Positions 34,090 through 42,255 of a stretch of DNA of 64,000 nt are shown one piece after another; the first letter of the stretch is position 1; every line of letters begins with the position of its first letter. Both the position numbers and the translations under genes were made by a program. The stretch is from positions 2,874,041 through 2,938,040 of the forward strand of contig NZ_WSNW01000001.1 in the NCBI RefSeq assembly GCF_009767585.1, written 5' to 3'. The notes beneath the pieces are model-generated. The model ran no database searches, was not told the DNA's origin, and worked only from the letters and a program-made list of their open reading frames with translations. The stretch is from Coprobacillus cateniformis (GTDB lineage: Bacteria; Bacillota_I; Bacilli_A; Erysipelotrichales; Coprobacillaceae).

Positions 34090-34554
34090 ATGTTAAATTT
34101 ATTTAAAAGTAAAAAATATATTGGTTTACATGCTCCAGTTAATGGGGATATTATAGCGTTAAAGGATCTTTTAGATACAAAGAAAATAGGAGATGGGATA
34201 GCCTTTCGCTTTGATGGAAATCTGATTTATTCACCTTGTCATGCATTCGTAAGTATGCTTTCAAAAAATAATCACGCTATTAAGCTGACCATGGAAAATG
34301 GAATTGAAATTCTTATTGAAGTCGGTTTGGATGCTGAGAAATTGAGTGGTACAGGAATTGATGTTTTTGTAAAAGTGGGGCAAAATGTAAAAGCAGGTGA
34401 TCCTCTTTTGCAGATAGATAGGCAATTCTTTGTTTCTCAAGGTGTTGAGTTAATTATTCCTATGATTGTCATGAAGAGTCAAAACTATCAGTTAAAGATC
34501 AAAATGAGTGGACAGGCGTCTGTCTTAGGTGAATATGTTGTTATATTCAAGTAG
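34090..34554 (+). CDS. PTS glucose-type EIIA-like protein with phospho-His replaced by Glu
   Basis: 154 residues with the EIIA-Glc (Crr) beta-sandwich: HAPVNGDIIAL at the start, GDGIAFRFDGNLIYSPCHAFV, NNHAIKLTMENGIEILIEVGLDAEKL and VKAGDPLLQID. The family carries two active-site histidines 15 residues apart. The first is present (His62). The second, the residue phosphorylated by HPr, should follow as L(I/V)H(I/F)GIDT, but the sequence is LIEVGLDAE, so position 77 is Glu. No EIIB, EIIC or HPr domain is fused. Phosphotransfer is therefore unlikely; a regulatory role is an inference. GAGGTG precedes the ATG at 34090 (34087 also possible). Confidence 0.85.
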   Translation: MLNLFKSKKYIGLHAPVNGDIIALKDLLDTKKIGDGIAFRFDGNLIYSPCHAFVSMLSKNNHAIKLTMENGIEILIEVGLDAEKLSGTGIDVFVKVGQNVKAGDPLLQIDRQFFVSQGVELIIPMIVMKSQNYQLKIKMSGQASVLGEYVVIFK

Positions 34555-34961
34555 TCTCACAGTATTAGGGAATGTATAAAGTATTGTTTTTAATAAAAAT
34601 CCAAGGAATGATTTCTTGGATTTTTCTATGTCATGAATATTTCTATGATGGAATGTTTTCTATGGCTGAATTTAACTTGATAGAAAGTAGAACTCAAACT
34701 GAGATACTTTCATAAAATATTTGTAAATAAGTGCTGTTAATTGATTTATCAATATAAGAAATGGCACTGAATATGAGATATGAATGCGATCAAAACTTCT
34801 ATAAATATATGATGAATATATTGAAAAAGGCAAGTTAAATGAGTTATATATCTTTATATTATTGTATGTGTCATGAATGGTCAAACTCTTAAAGAATGTA
34901 AAAAATAAATAAAGAAATTTATAAATAATTATGATATAATAACTTGCGGGAGTGTGATTGT
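34555..34961. other. Intergenic stretch before scpA
   Basis: 407 AT-rich bases. It has the terminator of the EIIA-like gene near the left end and a TATAAT (34935-34940) before scpA. I see no gene between them; a minus-strand frame here has no RBS and low-complexity composition. Confidence 0.5.
34595..34626 (+). terminator. Intrinsic terminator of the EIIA-like gene
   Basis: AAAAATCCAAG / CTTGGATTTTT, a perfect 11-bp stem with a 9-nt loop. Confidence 0.8.
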
Positions 34962-35690
34962 ATGAGTTATGAGGTTGTAATTGATGATTTTCAAGGACCA
35001 TTAGATCTGCTTTTACATTTGATTAAAGAAAAGGAAATGGACTTGGAAACATTAGAGGTTTCTGTTATTACTGATCAATATTTAGCCTATATTGACCAAA
35101 TGGATGCTGATCAACTTGAAACAATGTCTGAATATCTTGTTATGGCGGCACAATTAATTGAGATGAAAAGTAAGATGCTTCTACCTAATGAAAAAGTAGA
35201 ATTAGAAGATGATTATCAAGAAGACCCAAGAGAACAATTAATTAGAAGATTGATTGAATATAAAAAATATAAGGATATCTTAGATGATGTTCGTGAATGT
35301 TATGAATATAGACAAACTTTACATACAAAAGCACCAGCATTAATGGATGATTATGTTGTGGATACATCAGAATTAATTCCTGATCATTTAGAGGTTTATG
35401 ATTTAATTAAAGCAATGCAAAAAATGTTTCAAAGAAAAGTGTTACATGCTCCATTAGAATCACGTATTGCTCGTGTTGAGATTTCTATTGAGGAACGAAG
35501 TGATCAAATCAGACAATATTTTAAGTTGCATAAAAATCAACGTATTCGTTTTGAGGAATTATTTGAAGAACCAACAAGAACATTTTTTGTTGTTACGTTT
35601 TTATCTATTCTGGTTTTGGTTAATACAAATGAATTAATTATTGAACAAGATGGAAATTTTGAGAACATATATTTAAAGGAGAGAAATTAA
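34962..35690 (+). CDS. scpA: Segregation and condensation protein A (kleisin)
   Basis: 242 residues. The N-terminal FQGPLDLLLHLIKEKEMD is the ScpA signature, followed by the SEYLVMAAQLIEMKSKMLLP helix that binds the SMC neck. The C-terminal winged helix (about 165-242) has RIRFEELFEEPTRTFFVVTFLSILVL. It is the kleisin of the SMC-ScpAB complex for chromosome organisation. The ATG at 34962 has GGGAGTG upstream; the ATG 18 nt earlier has none. Its stop overlaps the scpB start. Confidence 0.95.
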   Translation: MSYEVVIDDFQGPLDLLLHLIKEKEMDLETLEVSVITDQYLAYIDQMDADQLETMSEYLVMAAQLIEMKSKMLLPNEKVELEDDYQEDPREQLIRRLIEYKKYKDILDDVRECYEYRQTLHTKAPALMDDYVVDTSELIPDHLEVYDLIKAMQKMFQRKVLHAPLESRIARVEISIEERSDQIRQYFKLHKNQRIRFEELFEEPTRTFFVVTFLSILVLVNTNELIIEQDGNFENIYLKERN

Positions 35691-36274
35691 TGGAACATGA
35701 TGAAATATTAAGTGTTATAGAAGGAATGCTCTTTTTATCAGGGGATGAAGGATTAACCATTAAGCAAATCTCATCAGTATTACAAATTGGCAAAAAAGAA
35801 GCAACAACTTATGTTGATGAACTCATTCAAGTTATTAACGAAAGAGCAGTAAAAGGGTTTGAATTGGTTAATTTTGGTGGTGTATTTAAACTGATTACCT
35901 TTTCTTCACATCATGAATTCTATCAGCGAATGATTGAACAAAATGAAAATACCCTTTCTAATGCAGCATTAGAAACATTGGCTATAATTGCTTATAATCA
36001 ACCTGTTACTCGTGTGCGTATTGAAGAAATTAGAGGGGTAGGATGTGATGCAATGATTCGAAAATTAGCTGCAAAAGCCTTGATTAAAGAAGTTGGCAGA
36101 GAAGATACACCTGGAAAGCCGATTTTGTATGGTGTGACTGATGAATTTATGGATGCATTTTCATTGACATCATTAGATGAATTACCTGAATTAAAGGAAA
36201 TGAAAGAGGATTTTGATCAGGATGATATTTTTAATACAAAATATACTGAAAGTATGGAGGAAGGAGAACAGTAA
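35690..36274 (+). CDS. scpB: Segregation and condensation protein B
   Basis: 194 residues, two winged helices. LSVIEGMLFLSGDEGLTIKQIS starts the first; LETLAIIAYNQPVTRVRIEEIRGV and LIKEVGREDTPGKPILYGVTDEF are family hallmarks. It dimerises and binds ScpA. Translationally coupled to scpA (TAATG). Confidence 0.96.
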   Translation: MEHDEILSVIEGMLFLSGDEGLTIKQISSVLQIGKKEATTYVDELIQVINERAVKGFELVNFGGVFKLITFSSHHEFYQRMIEQNENTLSNAALETLAIIAYNQPVTRVRIEEIRGVGCDAMIRKLAAKALIKEVGREDTPGKPILYGVTDEFMDAFSLTSLDELPELKEMKEDFDQDDIFNTKYTESMEEGEQ

Positions 36275-36289
36275 AATGTTCTCTTTTTT
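36264..36289 (+). terminator. Intrinsic terminator of scpAB
   Basis: GAGAACA-GTAAAA-TGTTCTC plus TTTTTTT. The stop codon lies in the loop. Confidence 0.8.
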
Positions 36290-36291
36290 TA

Positions 36292-36348
36292 TTGACACTT
36301 CAGTTAGTTCGTGCTAACATCTAATCATTGAAGTTAGTTTGCGCTAAC
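36292..36348 (+). promoter_or_regulatory. Promoter overlaid by two palindromic operators
   Basis: TTGACA (36292-36297), 17-bp spacer, TAACAT (36315-36320). Palindrome 1, GTTAG-TTCGTG-CTAAC (36303-36318), covers the spacer and -10. Palindrome 2, GTTAG-TTTGCG-CTAAC (36333-36348), begins 30 bp later, about three helical turns. The TTAG...CTAA arms resemble DtxR/IdeR-type metal boxes, so metal control is possible; the regulator is not in the window. Confidence 0.65.
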
Positions 36349-36374
36349 TAAATGTTGAATTTGGAGGAAAAAAG

Positions 36375-38096
36375 ATGTTTGATAAGAGATTGATTAAAGA
36401 AATACCTGAAGCAAAAGCTTATGTAAAAAGACAAGTTCTATGCCAATGGATTGCATTGATTATGAATATCATATTTACCGTTGGATTGAGTTATACATTG
36501 GTTTTGTTGTTTCAAGAACAGTTAACAATTGAGATTTTAATGATTGGCATTGTTTTCGCAATCATTCTTTTTGTTATACGAGGTATTGTTTTGAAGAAAG
36601 CAACTCAATTTTCTTTTGCTGGAGCGAGTCTTGTCAAAAAAATATTGCGTGAAAGATTATTTAAGAAAATATTAGAGTTAGGTGGTCATTATCAGGATTA
36701 TGTTGCAACAAGTGAATTGGTTCAATTAGGGGGAGAAGGAATTAATCAGTTAGAAACCTATTTTGCGCTTTATCTCCCTCAATTGTTTTATAGTGTACTC
36801 GCCCCTGTGACATTGTTTATTATCATTTCATTTTATGATTTTATGAGTGCACTTGTATTATTTTTATGTGTACCTATGATTCCTTTGTCAATAGTTCTGA
36901 TTCAAAAAATTGCTAAAAAGTTATTAGCTAAATACTGGAATAGCTATACAACACTTGGTGATAGTTTCTTAGAAAATCTTCAAGGATTAACAACTTTGAA
37001 AATATATCAGAGTGATGAATTTAAACAAAAAGAAATGAATAAAGAAGCTGAGAATTTTAGAAAAGTAACTATGCGTGTCTTAATTATGCAATTGAATAGC
37101 ATTAGTGTTATGGATATTGTTGCATATGGTGGTGCTGGTTTGGGAAGTTATTTTGCAATTACACATTATATGTATCAAGAGATATCTTTATTTATAGCAT
37201 TATTTATTATCTTATTATCGTTTGAATTTTTTATTCCGTTAAGGCAACTGGGGTCTTTTTTTCATATTGCAATGAATGGTATTGCGGCTAGTGAAAAATT
37301 ATTTAGAGTTTTTGATATTGAACATCAGCAAAGTGGAAAATTTGATTTCAAAGAAGGAGATTTTGGGTTATGTGTTGATCAATTATCTTTTCAATATACA
37401 AAAGAACAACCTTTATTAAAAGAAGTTTCATTTCAAATCAAGCCAAATCAATTTGTAGGAATTGTTGGAGAAAGTGGTTCTGGTAAAAGTACAATCGCAA
37501 AATTAATTATGGGATATCATCAAGATTATCAGGGAGAAATCAGAATTCAAACTCATCAAAGATATGATATTGATGATACAGTTTTCTTCAATCATTTTGT
37601 TTATATGACTCATGATCCTATGATTTTTAAAGGAACATTAAGAGAAAATATAGATATGTTAAATCAGTATCAAGATAAAGAGATTTGGGAAGCTTTGGAG
37701 AAAGTGAATTTGGCCTCTTTCTTTCATCAGCATAATGGATTACAGACACTTTTATTAGAATCAGGAAGTAATTTATCTGGTGGACAAAAACAAAGATTAA
37801 ATTTAGCGAGAGCTATTCTTAAAAACGGAGATGTTTATATTTTTGATGAAGCAACAAGTAATATTGATGTGGAAAGTGAAAATGCCATTTTAGAAGTCAT
37901 TAAGGACTTGTCTAAAGAAAAAACGATTCTTTTTATTACTCACCGTTTGAGTAGTGTAATTGACTGTGATGATATTTTGGTCATGAAACAGGGAGAGTTG
38001 ATAGAACAAGGGACACATCAACAATTAAAGGCACAAAATGGTGTTTATGCACAAATGTTTACAAAACAAGCAAAATTGGAGGTTTATCAAGGATGA
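36375..38096 (+). CDS. CydD-like ABC transporter, transmembrane-ATPase half
   Basis: 573 residues: transmembrane domain (1-310) and ABC domain (about 325-573) with Walker A GESGSGKST, signature LSGGQKQR and Walker B VYIFDEATSNID, all canonical. LGDSFLENLQGLTTLKIY in the coupling region is typical of the CydD branch, which exports cysteine or glutathione. No cytochrome bd genes are nearby, so another substrate is likely. It overlaps the partner gene by 4 bp. GGAGG precedes the ATG. The operator pair upstream indicates tight repression. Confidence 0.85.
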   Translation: MFDKRLIKEIPEAKAYVKRQVLCQWIALIMNIIFTVGLSYTLVLLFQEQLTIEILMIGIVFAIILFVIRGIVLKKATQFSFAGASLVKKILRERLFKKILELGGHYQDYVATSELVQLGGEGINQLETYFALYLPQLFYSVLAPVTLFIIISFYDFMSALVLFLCVPMIPLSIVLIQKIAKKLLAKYWNSYTTLGDSFLENLQGLTTLKIYQSDEFKQKEMNKEAENFRKVTMRVLIMQLNSISVMDIVAYGGAGLGSYFAITHYMYQEISLFIALFIILLSFEFFIPLRQLGSFFHIAMNGIAASEKLFRVFDIEHQQSGKFDFKEGDFGLCVDQLSFQYTKEQPLLKEVSFQIKPNQFVGIVGESGSGKSTIAKLIMGYHQDYQGEIRIQTHQRYDIDDTVFFNHFVYMTHDPMIFKGTLRENIDMLNQYQDKEIWEALEKVNLASFFHQHNGLQTLLLESGSNLSGGQKQRLNLARAILKNGDVYIFDEATSNIDVESENAILEVIKDLSKEKTILFITHRLSSVIDCDDILVMKQGELIEQGTHQQLKAQNGVYAQMFTKQAKLEVYQG

Positions 38097-39751
38097 AAAA
38101 GGAATTAAATAATATTCAAGTTGTATGGCGTATGCTGGCACTTGTCAAACCGTTAACATTGCCAATGTCTTTTGCAGTCATTATGGGTGTTTTAGGATTT
38201 ATTTGTGCCATTGGGATACCAGTTCTTTCAGTTATGGCTCTATTACAAATTGCAGGGATGTATCCCCATATAGATATGTCTATGTTGTTAATCTTTTTAC
38301 TTGGTATGGCAGTGTTAAGGGGGCTTCTTCATTATGCTGAACAGGCAGCCAATCATTATATTGCTTTTAAACTCTTAGCGATTATTCGCGATCAGGTCTA
38401 TGGTGTTTTGAGACGTTTGTGTCCAGCAAAACTGGATCGTAAAGATAAGGGCAATTTGATTTCTTTGATTACAAATGATATTGAATTATTAGAAGTTTTC
38501 TATGCTCATACGATTTCTCCAGTTCTGATTGCATTTTTAACATCATTAATAATGTTAAAATTCTTTGCTCATTTACATATGATTGCTATGATTATTGCAC
38601 TTTGTGCATATATAACTATGGCTATAGTTATCCCTTTTTATGTCAATATGAAAGGAAAAGATATAGGGCAGAAAAATAGAAATGAAATAGGTCATATGAG
38701 TAGTTTTTTATTAGAAAGTTTTAGGGGATTAACGACTATCCTGCAATATCATATGGGACATAAACGAACAAAAAAGATGATAGATATGAGTGATAATATA
38801 GAAGATTTACAATCACAAATGAAAGATATTGAAGCCATTCAATTGGTAGCATCACAAATACTGATTTCGTTATCAGCGATTGTGATGTTTGTAAGTATGT
38901 TTGTTTTATATCTGCAAGGTGAAATAAGTGTTTATAGGGTGATTATGGCAACTGTTTTGATGTTATCTAGTTTTGGTCCTGTTTTGGCACTATCCAATTT
39001 AGCAAACAATCTTCTTTCCACATTAAGCAGTGGAAGACGCGTTTTGGCTTTGTTAGATGAAGAAGAACTCATTAAAGATGTGAGTGGCCAAACTGAAACA
39101 TCATTTGGTGATATTTATGTTGATAATCTTTCGTTTGCATATGAAGAAGAAGTTATTCTTCAAGATGTTCATCATATTTTTAAACAAGGTCAGGTGACAG
39201 GTATTGTTGGGAAAAGTGGTAGTGGAAAATCAACATTATTGAAACTGATGATGCGCTTTTATGATCCAACAACGGGTATCATTCGAATTTCAGATCGAGA
39301 TTTAAAGAATATCAATACTCAAGACATGCGACATATGTTTGCCTATGTAACTCAAGAAACAGTTCTTTTTCATGATTCTATTCTTAATAATGTAAAGATT
39401 GCTAAATTAAATGCAACCAATCAGGAGGTCTATGAAGCTTGTCAGCAAGCAAGTATTCATGATTTTATTATGTCATTACCACAAGGATATAACACAAAAG
39501 TAGCGGAATTAGGCGCATCATTATCTGGAGGAGAAAGACAAAGAATTGGACTTGCAAGAGCTTTTCTGAGTGATGCACCATGCATTTTGTTAGATGAACC
39601 TACAAGTAACTTAGATGTTTTAAATGAGGCTGTCATTTTAAGTTCTTTACAACAACAAAAGAATAAAACAATTATTTTGGTTTCTCATCGTGAATCAACA
39701 ATGAAAATTGCTGATAAAGTGATTGAAATGGATATGGGGCGTATGAGTTAA
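38093..39751 (+). CDS. CydC-like ABC transporter, transmembrane-ATPase half
   Basis: 552 residues: transmembrane domain (1-310), ABC domain (about 330-552) with Walker A GKSGSGKST, LSGGERQR and CILLDEPTSNLD. LLALVKPLTLPMSFAVIMGVLGFICAI-type start is similar to CydC partners in Clostridia (segment is LVKPLTLPMSFAVIMGVLGF at about 15-34). Both ATP sites of the heterodimer should be active, in contrast to the MarR-linked exporter at 25.8-29.3 kb. It ends one base before the YgbA-family gene, so all four genes form one operon. Confidence 0.85.
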   Translation: MKKELNNIQVVWRMLALVKPLTLPMSFAVIMGVLGFICAIGIPVLSVMALLQIAGMYPHIDMSMLLIFLLGMAVLRGLLHYAEQAANHYIAFKLLAIIRDQVYGVLRRLCPAKLDRKDKGNLISLITNDIELLEVFYAHTISPVLIAFLTSLIMLKFFAHLHMIAMIIALCAYITMAIVIPFYVNMKGKDIGQKNRNEIGHMSSFLLESFRGLTTILQYHMGHKRTKKMIDMSDNIEDLQSQMKDIEAIQLVASQILISLSAIVMFVSMFVLYLQGEISVYRVIMATVLMLSSFGPVLALSNLANNLLSTLSSGRRVLALLDEEELIKDVSGQTETSFGDIYVDNLSFAYEEEVILQDVHHIFKQGQVTGIVGKSGSGKSTLLKLMMRFYDPTTGIIRISDRDLKNINTQDMRHMFAYVTQETVLFHDSILNNVKIAKLNATNQEVYEACQQASIHDFIMSLPQGYNTKVAELGASLSGGERQRIGLARAFLSDAPCILLDEPTSNLDVLNEAVILSSLQQQKNKTIILVSHRESTMKIADKVIEMDMGRMS

Positions 39752-40039
39752 ATGGATATTGAAAAGAAAAGGCAAAAAGAGATTGAGATTGTTTCATTGA
39801 TGATTCATTTGTATTGTCGTTATCATGATGATATTGATGAACAGGAACTGATAGGTTATGCAGCAGGACGGATTGAGAAATGTCCAATGATGCAAAAAAA
39901 GACATTTTGCAGTCAATGTCCTATCCATTGCTATCAAAAAGAAATGCAGGAAAAAATAAAAAAGGTCATGCGTTATAGTGGACCAAGGATGATATTTTAT
40001 CATCCTATCTTAGCTATAAAACATGTTATTCAAAAATAA
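39752..40039 (+). CDS. Nitrous oxide-stimulated promoter family protein (YgbA-like)
   Basis: 95 residues. The pattern KCPMMQKKTFCSQCPIHCY followed by VMRYSGPRMIFYHPILAI matches the YgbA family (PF11756). The four or five cysteines suggest a metal or Fe-S site. In enterobacteria ygbA responds to nitric oxide; its biochemical role is not established. Start ATG immediately follows the previous stop, so expression depends on the ABC genes. Linkage to an ABC pair and YbaN recurs in related anaerobes from memory. Confidence 0.82.
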   Translation: MDIEKKRQKEIEIVSLMIHLYCRYHDDIDEQELIGYAAGRIEKCPMMQKKTFCSQCPIHCYQKEMQEKIKKVMRYSGPRMIFYHPILAIKHVIQK

Positions 40040-40051
40040 GGAGGAAGAATA

Positions 40052-40426
40052 ATGAAGGTGATTTATTTTATAGGTGGTATAGTTTGTTTTGTTTTAGGTG
40101 CAATTGGTGTGGTTTTACCAATTTTACCAACAACTCCATTTTTATTAGCCGCAGCATTTTGTTTTGCAAGAAGTTCACAAAAGGTCAATGACTGGTTTTT
40201 ACAAACCAAACTCTATCGCAATCACTTAGATTCATTTGTTCAAGAACGTGCAATGACCCTCAAAACAAAAGTATCTATCTTAGGTTTTGCCAGTTTTATG
40301 TTAGCTTTCCCCTTGATATTTAGTCAAAATATTTATTTGAGAATTCTGATTATTTGTTTGTACTGTATAAAATATTATTACTTTATATTTAAAATTAAAA
40401 CGATTTCTTCACAAAAGACAATATAA
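40052..40426 (+). CDS. YbaN/DUF454 family inner-membrane protein
   Basis: 124 residues, three or four transmembrane helices. GGIVCFVLGAIGVVLPILPTTPFLLAAAFCFARSS (about residues 6-40) and the LYRNHLDSF turn are typical of DUF454. The role is unknown. Last gene of the four-gene operon; RBS AAGGAGGAAG. The stop is followed directly by a bidirectional terminator. Confidence 0.85.
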   Translation: MKVIYFIGGIVCFVLGAIGVVLPILPTTPFLLAAAFCFARSSQKVNDWFLQTKLYRNHLDSFVQERAMTLKTKVSILGFASFMLAFPLIFSQNIYLRILIICLYCIKYYYFIFKIKTISSQKTI

Positions 40427-40450
40427 AAAGCACTCTCAGAGTGCTTTTTT
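40425..40450. terminator. Bidirectional terminator between ybaN and csp
   Basis: AAAAAGCACTCT / AGAGTGCTTTTTT with a minimal loop. A-run and T-run are equal on both sides, so it can end both convergent transcripts. Confidence 0.9.
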
Positions 40451-40453
40451 GGT

Positions 40454-40660
40454 TTACCCAATAACTGTTACGTTAGCAGCTTGAGGACCTCTGTCTCCTT
40501 CAACGATATCGAATTCAACAGTTTGTCCTTCTTCTAAAGTTTTGAAACCATCAGTGTTGATAGCTGAAAAATGTACGAATACATCTTTGTTTTCACCTTC
40601 AAGAGTGATGAAACCAAATCCTTTATCAGATTTAAACCATTTTACTTTACCTGTACTCAT
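40454..40660 (-). CDS. csp: Cold-shock protein
   Basis: 68 residues with RNP1 KGFGFITLE and RNP2 VFVHFSAI, the single-stranded nucleic acid-binding OB fold. It acts as an RNA chaperone. AAAGGAGGT lies before the ATG. It has its own promoter and a 5' UTR of about 115 nt, long for such a small gene and typical of temperature-sensing csp leaders. Confidence 0.97.
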   Translation of the reverse strand: MSTGKVKWFKSDKGFGFITLEGENKDVFVHFSAINTDGFKTLEEGQTVEFDIVEGDRGPQAANVTVIG

Positions 40661-40781
40661 TATGAAGTACCTCCTTTAAAATTTGCAAAAAACCCAGTAC
40701 CTCATTTTTAAACTACTATGAAATCCTAAAGAATTACTAATACTTTTGAAAATTACGTGCTCTGTTCCTTTGCTATAAGAT

Positions 40782-40810
40782 ATTATAGCATAGTCTTGTT
40801 TTTCATACAA
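40782..40810 (-). promoter_or_regulatory. csp promoter with long 5' UTR
   Basis: On the minus strand TTGTAT (40810-40805), 17-bp spacer, TATAAT (40787-40782). The transcript would begin near 40775, leaving about 115 nt of leader before the ATG at 40660. Confidence 0.75.
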
Positions 40811-40817
40811 GTTATTG

Positions 40818-40845
40818 TTGACAATGAAATTTAATAATGTATCAT
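40818..40845 (+). promoter_or_regulatory. Promoter of the M29 aminopeptidase gene
   Basis: TTGACA (40818-40823), 16-bp spacer, TATCAT (40840-40845), 30 bp before the ATG. It is back-to-back with the csp promoter. Confidence 0.65.
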
Positions 40846-40874
40846 TTTCTTATAAGAGAAAAGGTGGTTAGAAT

Positions 40875-42092
40875 ATGTTAGAAAAATATGCTGAATTAAT
40901 TGTTAAACAAGGAGTGAATTTACAGAAAGGACAAGAACTTGTCATTACTGCTTCAATTGAATGCTTCGAACTTGTACGTGCTGTTGCTAGGCAAGCTTTT
41001 GCAGTAGGAGCAAAAGATGTTATTGTTGATTATACTGATGAGAAAGTTACCCGATTACGCTATGAGAATTGTCCTGTTGAACATTTTCAGGAAGTTCCGC
41101 TATATTTTGCTGAACTCAAGAATCAATATGCCTTAAAACATGCTGCTGTTCTTTCAATTGTTTCAAGTAATCCCGAAGCAATGAAAGGCATTGATCCTAT
41201 GAAAATTCAAACATGGAATATTGCTGTTCATAAAACTTGTCAGACTTTTTTTGACCATTTAGATATGGGAATTGATCGTTGGTGTATTGTTGGTGCACCA
41301 AGTGTTGGATGGGCGAATAAAGTCTTTCCTGATATGAGTGACCAAGAAGCAGTTCAGGCATTATGGCAAGCGATTTATAAAGTCACACGTTGTGATCAAG
41401 AAAATCCTATTGAAGCTTGGAATGAACATCGTCGTTCTTTTGAAAGAAGAGTTCAAATCTTAAATGAGAAAAAAATCAAATCTTTACATTATCATAATAG
41501 TTTAGGAACTGATTTGACAATTGGACTTAATGATGGTTATCTTTTTGCAGGAGGAGGAAGTTATACAACAGATGGCATCTATTCATTTCCAAATATGCCA
41601 ACTGAAGAAATCTTCAGTTCTCCAGATAGAAATCAAGTCAATGGAACTGTTTATAGCTCTATGCCTTTAAATTATAATGGTCATCTTGTTGATCAATTTT
41701 CTATGACTTTTGAAAATGGTCGGATTGTTGATTTTCATGCAGAAGTTGGTTATGAAGTTTTAAAGAGTATTATTGAAACAGATGAAGGGAGTCATTATTT
41801 AGGTGAAGTTGCATTGGTTCCATACAATTCACCAATTCGTAATATGGGCATCTTATTTTATAATACTTTATTTGATGAAAATGCAGCATGTCACTTAGCG
41901 ATTGGAAAAGGTTTTGGTGAATGTCTTAAAAATGGTTTAACTATGAGCAAGGAACAATTATTAGAAAAAGGAATTAATGATTCTTTAACACATGTTGATT
42001 TTATGATTGGAACAAAAGATTTATCAATCATAGCAACTTTAGATAATGGTGAAGAATTTGTTGTCTTTGAAAATGGAAACTATGCTTTTTAA
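40875..42092 (+). CDS. M29-family aminopeptidase (AmpS/PepS-like)
   Basis: 405 residues. The M29 fold is shown by LHYHNSLGTDLTIGLNDGYLFAGGG and NMPTEEIFSSPDRNQVNGTVYSSMPL (the Glu in NMPTEE and the later NIGILFYNTLFDENAACHLAIGKG-type segment, here MGILFYNTLFDENAACHLAI, bind the metals). A cytosolic metallo-aminopeptidase with broad specificity, used in peptide turnover. Monocistronic, promoter and terminator both visible. Confidence 0.93.
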   Translation: MLEKYAELIVKQGVNLQKGQELVITASIECFELVRAVARQAFAVGAKDVIVDYTDEKVTRLRYENCPVEHFQEVPLYFAELKNQYALKHAAVLSIVSSNPEAMKGIDPMKIQTWNIAVHKTCQTFFDHLDMGIDRWCIVGAPSVGWANKVFPDMSDQEAVQALWQAIYKVTRCDQENPIEAWNEHRRSFERRVQILNEKKIKSLHYHNSLGTDLTIGLNDGYLFAGGGSYTTDGIYSFPNMPTEEIFSSPDRNQVNGTVYSSMPLNYNGHLVDQFSMTFENGRIVDFHAEVGYEVLKSIIETDEGSHYLGEVALVPYNSPIRNMGILFYNTLFDENAACHLAIGKGFGECLKNGLTMSKEQLLEKGINDSLTHVDFMIGTKDLSIIATLDNGEEFVVFENGNYAF

Positions 42093-42096
42093 TATC

Positions 42097-42123
42097 GAGC
42101 AATCTTCAAAAGATTGCTTTTTC
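42097..42123 (+). terminator. Intrinsic terminator of the M29 aminopeptidase gene
   Basis: AGCAATCTT-CAAA-AGATTGCTT plus TTTC. Confidence 0.85.
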
Positions 42124-42255
42124 TTATGAAAAATAGAAAATGTATAAAAAAGTAGGGACTATCCCTATAATAAATAGAGAAAAACAGTGATTTGAAATTG
42201 ACAAATTCAGTCATCTTGATTATGATTAATAAGCGTGACATAAGGAGGGATTATC

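Noticed and set aside
34672..35001. Minus-strand frame of about 109 codons ahead of scpA
   Set aside because: No RBS, Tyr/Ile/Ser-rich AT-driven composition and overlap with the scpA start.
36303..36348. Assignment of these palindromes to the MarR protein at 25227
   Set aside because: Arms are similar but the spacing is 6 instead of 4 bases; a metal-type regulator fits at least as well, so I leave it open.
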